Below, piece by piece: positions 58,216-64,000 of a stretch of DNA of 64,000 bases. Position numbers and translations under genes: made by a program. Each line of letters begins with the position of its first letter. The first letter of the stretch is position 1. Source of the DNA: Helicobacter_B zhangjianzhongii (GTDB lineage Bacteria > Campylobacterota > Campylobacteria > Campylobacterales > Helicobacteraceae); the NCBI RefSeq assembly GCF_030249855.1, contig NZ_JANURN010000004.1, positions 62,001 through 126,000 of the forward strand. Reading direction: 5' to 3'. The notes under the pieces are model-generated. The model was not told where the DNA came from and did no database searches. It saw nothing but the letters and a program-made list of their open reading frames with translations.

Positions 58216-61200
58216 ATGATACAAAAATCCATCGCTTTGGCAGAAGAGCTACAAAGCAAAATCGAGCAAAATCTCTCCACTAGTGAGAGACAATTCCACG
58301 CTAAAATGCAAAAGCTTCTTAATAATCCCAAAAATAAAGTAATGCTAATCGAGCTACTTGACCGCTCTTTTCGCTGCAAGGATAAAAAAGCGAGTTTTGA
58401 GCTTATAGAACACACGCTGAATAAATTTGGTATAGCGGACTTTTTCTCTGCCTTTGAAAAATTCTTGCTTTTTAGCTTTTTAAACTTTGGTAAGTTAGCA
58501 CCCAATCTTAGTGTGCCGTTTTTCATCTCGCATTTGAGAAATGATACAAAGGCTATGGTGCTAGACGCTGATGAAAATTTCCTAGCCCCGCACATTACCA
58601 AGCGTAAAAATGAGCAAAACATCACGCTTAATGTCAATCTCATCGGCGAAGAGGTTTTAGGAGAGGCAGAGAGTAAATACCGTATGCAAAAATACGAAGA
58701 AGCCCTAAAATCAAGCTATATCACTTATATTTCTATCAAAATTACTACAATTTTTTCACAAATCAATATTATTGATTTTGACTATTCTAAAGATGAAGTA
58801 GTAAAAAGACTTGATACGCTCTATGCCCTAGCCTTAGAAGAGCAAAACAGACAAGGCGTGAGTAAGTTTATCAATTTAGATATGGAGGAGTTTAGGGATT
58901 TAGAGCTAACTGTGGCGGCTTTTATGGAGAGTGTGGGCAAATTTGACATTAAAGCGGGCATTGTTTTACAAGCCTATATCCCTGATTCTTACGAGTATCT
59001 TAAAAAGCTCCTTGCCTTTTCAAAAGAAAGGGTTTTAAAGGGTATGCAGCCTATTAAAATCCGCTTTGTAAAGGGTGCAAATATGGAAAACGAAGAGACA
59101 ATCGCTAGCCAAAGAGGCTGGGAGCTACCGACCTTTGAGCGTAAAATCGACACCGATAGCAATTATAATAAAATGCTAGATCTTGTGCTAGAAGATGAAA
59201 ATTACAAATATATCAATGTAGGCATCGCTAGTCATAATATCTTTGAAATCGCTTACGCCTACACGCGCATTAAGGAAGCGGGGGCAAGTGAGAGCTTCAC
59301 CTTTGAAATGCTTGAGGGTATGAGCTTGCAATGCTCTTATGAGCTATCTAAAATGCACGATTTAATCCTTTATGCGCCCGTGTGTGATGAAGCACATTTT
59401 AACAATGCCATTGCTTACCTTGTGCGCCGTCTTGATGAAAACACAAGCGAAGATAATTTTATGCGCTATTTTTTCAACCTTAAAGTCGGCTCTAAAGAAT
59501 GGGAAGAGCAAAAAAGCTTATTTTTAAATGCCCTTGAAGGTATCAAAACTCTTGATAATACCACACACAGAAAGCAAGATAGAACCAAGATACAAGATAC
59601 ACCAAGCTCCTACATAACAAAAACTTTTACTAATGAAAGCGACACAGATTTCATACTCTCACAAAATCGCTTGTGGGCGCAAAATATTAAAGCAAAATAC
59701 GAAAATTTAAGCGATTATGATGTCTATCCTGTTGCCGGAGGGCTTGACTTCACACAAGCGGATTTAAACACTTTAGAAGTTAAAGACAAAATAGCCCATC
59801 GCACCATAGGCACAGCGTATTTAGCAGGAGAAAATGAGCTAAAAGCAGCTTTAAAAGTGGCGAAAAACTCAAACTTCACGCAAAAAAGTAGCGATGAAAT
59901 CTATGGCATTTTAGCCAAAGTCGCCAAGCTTATGCGTGAGAGAAGGGGGGATTTGATAGGGCTTGCGGCGTTAGAAACAGGCAAGACTTTTTTAGAAATT
60001 GATCCTGAAGTAAGCGAGGCGATTGATTTTGTGGAGTTTTATCCCCACTCTCTAGAAACACTCAAAAAGCAAAATCCAAACACCACCTTTAAGCCAAAGG
60101 GCATAGGCGTTACCATTGCGCCGTGGAATTTCCCTGTGGGTATTTCTGTGGGCACCATAGCCGCTCCTTTAGCTGCTGGTAATGTCGTGCTTTATAAGCC
60201 ATCATCGCTTTCTATGCTGACAGGCTATAAGCTTTGTGAGTGCTTTTGGGATGCGGGCATCCCAAGAGATGCGCTAATTTTCTTACCAGCAAAGGGCAGT
60301 GATATATCGAAATATATTTTAAGCGATGAAGCGGTGAAATTCTCCATACTTACAGGCGGTGAAGATACTGCTTATGCGATGCTAGAGGCAAATCCAACGC
60401 TACTTTTAAGCGCAGAAACTGGGGGCAAAAATGCGACCATTGTGTCTAAATTTGCCGATAGAGATAGTGCGGTAAAAAACATTATCCACTCTGCGTTTTC
60501 AAATTCTGGGCAGAAATGCTCCGCCACCTCTTTGCTTGTGCTTGAAGATGAAGTCTATGAAGATGAAGAATTTAAAAAAGCCCTTGTTGATGCGGCAGCT
60601 TCTTTGGCGGTGGGAAGTCCTTTTGTCTTTAAAAATAAATTAGGTGCTTTGTGTGATAAACTTAGCGAGAAACTGACAAAAGCTATCAATGAGTTAGAAG
60701 CTGGGGAAGAGTGGGCGTTAAAACCAACATTTATAAATGATAATGCCCACTTAATGACTCCGGGCATTAAATACGGCGTGAAAAAGGGAGCTTTCACACA
60801 TATGAACGAGCTTTTCGCACCAATTTTAAGTGTAATGAGGGCAAAAGATTTACAAGAAGCCATCGCAATCGTCAATGCCACAGGATATGGGCTTACAGCT
60901 GGATTTGAAAGCTTAGATGAAAGAGAGTGGGAGTATTTTCACACACACATTGAAGCAGGGAATATCTATATCAACAAGCCCACAACTGGGGCTATCGTGC
61001 TAAGGCAGCCCTTTGGCGGGGTGAAAAAGTCTGCCATAGGCTTTGGGAGAAAGGTAGGAATCTATAACTACATCACGCAATTTATGGATATAGAAGCAAA
61101 AACTGATACAAATTTACTTGATAGCCCCTTAGCAAGTGCATTAGAAAAACTAAGCAAAGCAAGTGATGAAAGCACACAAGCTGCCCTAGCAAATGCCGCC

Positions 61201-61770
61201 CTTATGGCAAAGTCCTATGCCTACCACTATAAGCACGAATTTAGCGTGGCAAAAGATTATGTCAATATCCGTGGAGAAGATAATCTTTTTTCTTACACGC
61301 GGATTAAAAACCTAGCCTTTAGGGTGTGTGAGCAAGATAGCTTGCAAGATATTTTAGGCGTTATTATAGGGTGCAATACACTAGGCTTAAGTCCTCTGGT
61401 AAGCTATGAGAAAAAAGTGGATTCTAGGGCTTGTGATACAAACGCGCAAAACGAGGATTCTAGGGCGGTTATCGCCTTAGCCCAAAAAGTTTGTCAAATG
61501 GCGGACTTAGCCGCAGATTTTGTAGCAGAAAGCAGCGATGAGTTTATCGCTAAGCTACCACTTTTTGAGCGCGTGCGCTATCACGCCAAGCCGGATACAA
61601 GCGATCCTATCTATCAAGCCACTGCTAAATGGGCTAAAATCATTATCCGTGATAAGCCGTTATTAAACGGGCGTTTTGAGCTTTTGTTCTATCATAATGA
61701 AAAGGCTTTAAGTGTGTCTTATCATCGGTATGGAAACTTAGGCATTCGTGCTTTAAAAAATTCACAATAA
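58216..61770 (+). CDS. putA: Bifunctional proline dehydrogenase / P5C dehydrogenase
   Basis: An 1184-residue enzyme that oxidises proline to glutamate at the inner membrane. Residues about 100-440 are the FAD-linked proline dehydrogenase barrel (IKIRFVKGANMENEETIASQ-type segment, FEMLEGMSLQCSYELSKMHD). Residues about 500-1000 are aldehyde dehydrogenase (GVTIAPWNFPVGISVGTIAA; SAETGGKNATIVS with the general-base Glu; SNSGQKCSATSLLVLE with the catalytic Cys). The C-terminal region (1000-1184) contains one dispersed-repeat insert (KKVDSRACDTNAQNEDSRAV) at about 1066-1088. No DNA-binding N-terminal domain is seen, so it is not the trifunctional repressor type. Confidence 0.95.
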   Translation: MIQKSIALAEELQSKIEQNLSTSERQFHAKMQKLLNNPKNKVMLIELLDRSFRCKDKKASFELIEHTLNKFGIADFFSAFEKFLLFSFLNFGKLAPNLSVPFFISHLRNDTKAMVLDADENFLAPHITKRKNEQNITLNVNLIGEEVLGEAESKYRMQKYEEALKSSYITYISIKITTIFSQINIIDFDYSKDEVVKRLDTLYALALEEQNRQGVSKFINLDMEEFRDLELTVAAFMESVGKFDIKAGIVLQAYIPDSYEYLKKLLAFSKERVLKGMQPIKIRFVKGANMENEETIASQRGWELPTFERKIDTDSNYNKMLDLVLEDENYKYINVGIASHNIFEIAYAYTRIKEAGASESFTFEMLEGMSLQCSYELSKMHDLILYAPVCDEAHFNNAIAYLVRRLDENTSEDNFMRYFFNLKVGSKEWEEQKSLFLNALEGIKTLDNTTHRKQDRTKIQDTPSSYITKTFTNESDTDFILSQNRLWAQNIKAKYENLSDYDVYPVAGGLDFTQADLNTLEVKDKIAHRTIGTAYLAGENELKAALKVAKNSNFTQKSSDEIYGILAKVAKLMRERRGDLIGLAALETGKTFLEIDPEVSEAIDFVEFYPHSLETLKKQNPNTTFKPKGIGVTIAPWNFPVGISVGTIAAPLAAGNVVLYKPSSLSMLTGYKLCECFWDAGIPRDALIFLPAKGSDISKYILSDEAVKFSILTGGEDTAYAMLEANPTLLLSAETGGKNATIVSKFADRDSAVKNIIHSAFSNSGQKCSATSLLVLEDEVYEDEEFKKALVDAAASLAVGSPFVFKNKLGALCDKLSEKLTKAINELEAGEEWALKPTFINDNAHLMTPGIKYGVKKGAFTHMNELFAPILSVMRAKDLQEAIAIVNATGYGLTAGFESLDEREWEYFHTHIEAGNIYINKPTTGAIVLRQPFGGVKKSAIGFGRKVGIYNYITQFMDIEAKTDTNLLDSPLASALEKLSKASDESTQAALANAALMAKSYAYHYKHEFSVAKDYVNIRGEDNLFSYTRIKNLAFRVCEQDSLQDILGVIIGCNTLGLSPLVSYEKKVDSRACDTNAQNEDSRAVIALAQKVCQMADLAADFVAESSDEFIAKLPLFERVRYHAKPDTSDPIYQATAKWAKIIIRDKPLLNGRFELLFYHNEKALSVSYHRYGNLGIRALKNSQ

Positions 61771-61779
61771 GGAGAAACA

Positions 61780-63261
61780 ATGGAAGTTGTAAAAATCAAT
61801 ACAGAAATTGCCATTACTTTTATCGCCTACTCGGCTTTAATGCTATTTATCGGCTTTTATTTTTATAGGAAAAACAAAAGCACAGAAGACTACTTTCTAG
61901 GTGGGAGGTCGCTTGGACCTGTGGTTTCAGCCCTAAGTGCTGGAGCTAGCGATATGAGCGGCTGGCTTTTGATGGGTTTGCCCGGAGCTTTGTATGTGGG
62001 CGGCTTGGTGGAGAGCTATATCGCCATAGGGCTTAGTATTGGAGCATTGCTTAATTGGAGTTTTGTCGCCAAACGACTTAGAATCTACACAAGCATTATT
62101 GCCAATAGCATTACAATCCCTGATTATTTTGAAACGCGCTTTGATGATGATAAGCATATTTTACGCATTATTTGTGCGATTGTGATTTTGGTGTTTTTTA
62201 CCTTTTATGTATCTGCTGGGCTTGTCGGTGGGGCGAAACTTTTTGAAAGCACTTTTGGGATCGATTATGCTTATGCCCTTACCACAGGGACTATCATCAT
62301 CGTAGCCTACACATTTTTAGGTGGGTATAAGGCAGTGTGCTGGACAGATATGATTCAAGGGCTTTTGATGATGAGTGCTTTAATTATCGTGCCTGTGGTG
62401 ATGCTCACAAATCTTGGCGGCTATGATGAGGCGATGAAAATCGTAGCAGATATTAAGCCCAAAGCTCTTTCTATGGGTGAAGGTGTATCAGCCCTTGCGA
62501 TCATCTCCGCCCTTGCGTGGGGGCTTGGCTATTTTGGACAGCCACATATTTTGGTGCGCTTCATGTCTATCCGCTCGACTAAAGATATTCCAACTGCTAC
62601 GATTGTGGGGATTTCTTGGATGGTGATTTCACTTATTGGGGCTTGTTTTATTGGGATTTTAGGTATTGCGTATGTGCATAAATTTAATCTCTCCTTGCAA
62701 GATCCAGAAAAAATCTTTATCGTGATGAGTCAGCTGCTTTTCAATCCTTGGATCGCTGGGATTTTGCTTTCCGCGATTTTAGCAGCGATTATGAGCACAG
62801 CTAGCTCACAGCTTCTTGTTTCAAGCTCGACTTTGGCAGAGGATTTTTATCGCCGTATTTTCAAGCAAGATGCTAGCCCACAAATGGTGATGAAAATCGG
62901 TAGATTTGGGGTATTACTTGTAGCTGTTTTTGCATTTTTAATCTCTACGGATAAGGATTCTAGTATTTTAAAGATTGTGTCTTATGCGTGGGCAGGCTTT
63001 GGGGCTAGCTTTGGCTCTGTGATGCTCTTTTCACTCTTTTGGAGTAGAATGACACGCATAGGCGCGATCGCCGGAATGATCACAGGCGCGGTAGTGGTGA
63101 TTGTATGGCAAAACTACATTGCTGAGTATATCAAGCTCTATGAAATTGTGCCAGGCTTCCTTGCTGCATCACTAGCGATCATTATCGCAAGCCTTATGAC
63201 AAGCGTGCGCCCAGGCACAAAAGCAGCCTATGACAAAATGATCGCTAATCTACGATCTTAG
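61780..63261 (+). CDS. putP: Sodium/proline symporter
   Basis: A 493-residue SSS transporter with 13 predicted helices. Marks: EDYFLGGRSLGPVVSALSAG, ASDMSGWLLMGLPGALYVGG (the PutP sodium-site helix), GLGYFGQPHILVRFMSIRST and ILSAILAAIMSTASSQLLVS (Ser residues of the second sodium contact). It starts 9 bases after putA, with AAGGAG before the ATG, so uptake and oxidation of proline are co-expressed. Proline is a main carbon source of many Helicobacter species. Confidence 0.95.
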   Translation: MEVVKINTEIAITFIAYSALMLFIGFYFYRKNKSTEDYFLGGRSLGPVVSALSAGASDMSGWLLMGLPGALYVGGLVESYIAIGLSIGALLNWSFVAKRLRIYTSIIANSITIPDYFETRFDDDKHILRIICAIVILVFFTFYVSAGLVGGAKLFESTFGIDYAYALTTGTIIIVAYTFLGGYKAVCWTDMIQGLLMMSALIIVPVVMLTNLGGYDEAMKIVADIKPKALSMGEGVSALAIISALAWGLGYFGQPHILVRFMSIRSTKDIPTATIVGISWMVISLIGACFIGILGIAYVHKFNLSLQDPEKIFIVMSQLLFNPWIAGILLSAILAAIMSTASSQLLVSSSTLAEDFYRRIFKQDASPQMVMKIGRFGVLLVAVFAFLISTDKDSSILKIVSYAWAGFGASFGSVMLFSLFWSRMTRIGAIAGMITGAVVVIVWQNYIAEYIKLYEIVPGFLAASLAIIIASLMTSVRPGTKAAYDKMIANLRS

Positions 63262-63269
63262 ATTCTATG

Positions 63270-63296
63270 CTAGATTCTAGCTAGCCTAGAATCTAG
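63270..63296. terminator. Hairpin between convergent putP and mnmA
   Basis: CTAGATTCTAG (63270-63280) pairs with CTAGAATCTAG (63286-63296). The stem sits between two genes that end toward each other, so it can serve both. No long T tract is present. Confidence 0.5.
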
Positions 63297-63297
63297 G

Positions 63298-64000
63298 CTA
63301 GCCGATCACCCCTCCTCCTAGCACACATTCTCCATCATACACCACCAACGCCTGCCCCTTTGCCACGCCAAACACCGGCTCTTGCAAATGCGCGACAATC
63401 CTATCATCACACACCTCAAGCCTAGCTTTTGTAGGCTCGGAGCGGTAGCGGATTTTGATGTCATATTCTTTATCATTATAGATCGTGGGTAGGCTGATAT
63501 TGCTTGCTTGGACTAGGTTTTTGGCTAGCTCTTGCTTTTTGCCCACGATGATTTCATTTGCCTTTGGGTCAATATCTAGCACGAAATGCGGCTCTAGCGC
63601 ACCTTTGACACTAAAGCCCTTGCGCTTACCTATGGTGTATTGCATATAGCCCTTGTGGCTGCCTACGATATTGCCCTGCGTATCGCGCACGACTCCGGGG
63701 CTATCGACTTTGGCGTGCTTTTTCAAAATATCAATATAATCTGTTTCAACAAAGCAGATTTCTTGACTCTCTTTATAAGTCTCCAAAGTCCCAAACCACG
63801 GCATCGCCTCAAAGGCTTTGGGCTTGACTTCGCTCTTTAGCATATCGCCAAGTGGGAAAATCAGCCGATCAATGGCATCTTGGGATATGGCATACAAAAA
63901 GTAGCTTTGATCTTTGCCAGAATCCACCGCCTTTGCAATACGCTTTATGCCATTTACTTCTTGTATGCGCGCATAATGCCCGGTGGCGATTTTCTCACAG
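63298..64000 (-). CDS. mnmA: tRNA 2-thiouridylase MnmA, C-terminal part (cut by window end)
   Basis: The frame is open to the right edge; about 233 residues are present. It thiolates U34 of Lys, Glu and Gln tRNAs. Seen are CEKIATGHYARIQEVNG and DSGKDQSYFLYAISQDAIDR (with the catalytic-loop neighbourhood), CFVETDYIDILKKH containing the second active-site Cys, GYMQYTIGKRKGFSVKGALE and the C-terminal barrel domain. The first active-site Cys and the ATP P-loop lie outside the window. Confidence 0.94.
   Translation of the reverse strand, partial: CEKIATGHYARIQEVNGIKRIAKAVDSGKDQSYFLYAISQDAIDRLIFPLGDMLKSEVKPKAFEAMPWFGTLETYKESQEICFVETDYIDILKKHAKVDSPGVVRDTQGNIVGSHKGYMQYTIGKRKGFSVKGALEPHFVLDIDPKANEIIVGKKQELAKNLVQASNISLPTIYNDKEYDIKIRYRSEPTKARLEVCDDRIVAHLQEPVFGVAKGQALVVYDGECVLGGGVIG

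Overview
This is a chromosomal segment of a Helicobacter-type campylobacterotum. Two gene blocks keep the order known from Helicobacter pylori: purD - RDD protein - lptD, and holA - rpsF - ssb - rpsR. The block argS - tatA - gmk - ChePep-like gene - nucT is also conserved. The fairly high G+C (estimated by eye at the mid-40s percent), the extra cheR/cheB genes and the many CTAGAATCCACTTTT-type repeats fit an enterohepatic species rather than H. pylori. I cannot name the species from sequence alone.

Layout. 1-6.6 kb holds housekeeping genes: the purD 3' end, an RDD protein, lptD, a YebC-family gene, pheA and a DUF2156 protein. 7.1-9.4 kb is a DegT/WbpE-like sugar aminotransferase bloated by repeat-derived inserts. 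9.5-11.5 kb is a chemoreceptor behind two long T tracts. 11.5-26.9 kb is a membrane glycosylation island. It has a UbiA-type phosphoribosyl-polyprenyl synthase, three GT-C-like membrane proteins plus a GT87-like enzyme, a GtrA-type protein, an SMR-type carrier, a sugar-nucleotide SDR, a further polytopic protein, a methyltransferase and an acyltransferase-3. Almost every gene carries a poly-G or poly-C tract. 26.9-30.3 kb holds mqnA, holA and the rpsF-ssb-rpsR operon. 30.7-37.3 kb is a phosphocholine/phosphoglycerol-type locus: a TagB/F-like transferase, a YidC-plus-alkaline-phosphatase-superfamily fusion, a LicC-LicA fusion and a LicB-like transporter. 37.4-41 kb is aspA-dcuA. 41-48 kb has a YeiH-type protein and five surface-glycan genes, again with poly-G tracts. 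48-56 kb holds argS, tatA, gmk, a ChePep-like gene, nucT, cheR and cheB. 56-63.3 kb is an acetate/proline uptake and catabolism cluster (DUF485-actP-putA-putP). The 5' part of mnmA runs off the right edge.

How it works together. The central theme is surface variation. I count thirteen G/C homopolymer tracts of 9-15 bases in or at the ends of glycan genes, plus a T15/T19 pair before a chemoreceptor gene. In this molecule several genes are frameshifted (OFF), others are in frame (ON), and in at least two the tract only exchanges the C-terminus. The glycosylation island can be read as a polyprenyl-phosphate-pentose pathway: the lipid donor is made by the UbiA enzyme, flipped by GtrA/SMR-type proteins, used by GT-C enzymes, and decorated by methyl and acyl transfer. 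That pathway assignment is inference.

A second theme is a set of short palindromic repeats and longer palindromic cassettes. They lie between genes and also inside reading frames, where they stay open and add tens to more than a hundred residues to otherwise conserved proteins (PurD, LptD, MqnA, PutA, the aminotransferase, glycosyltransferases). Two full copies of the longest cassette sit directly after poly-G tracts.
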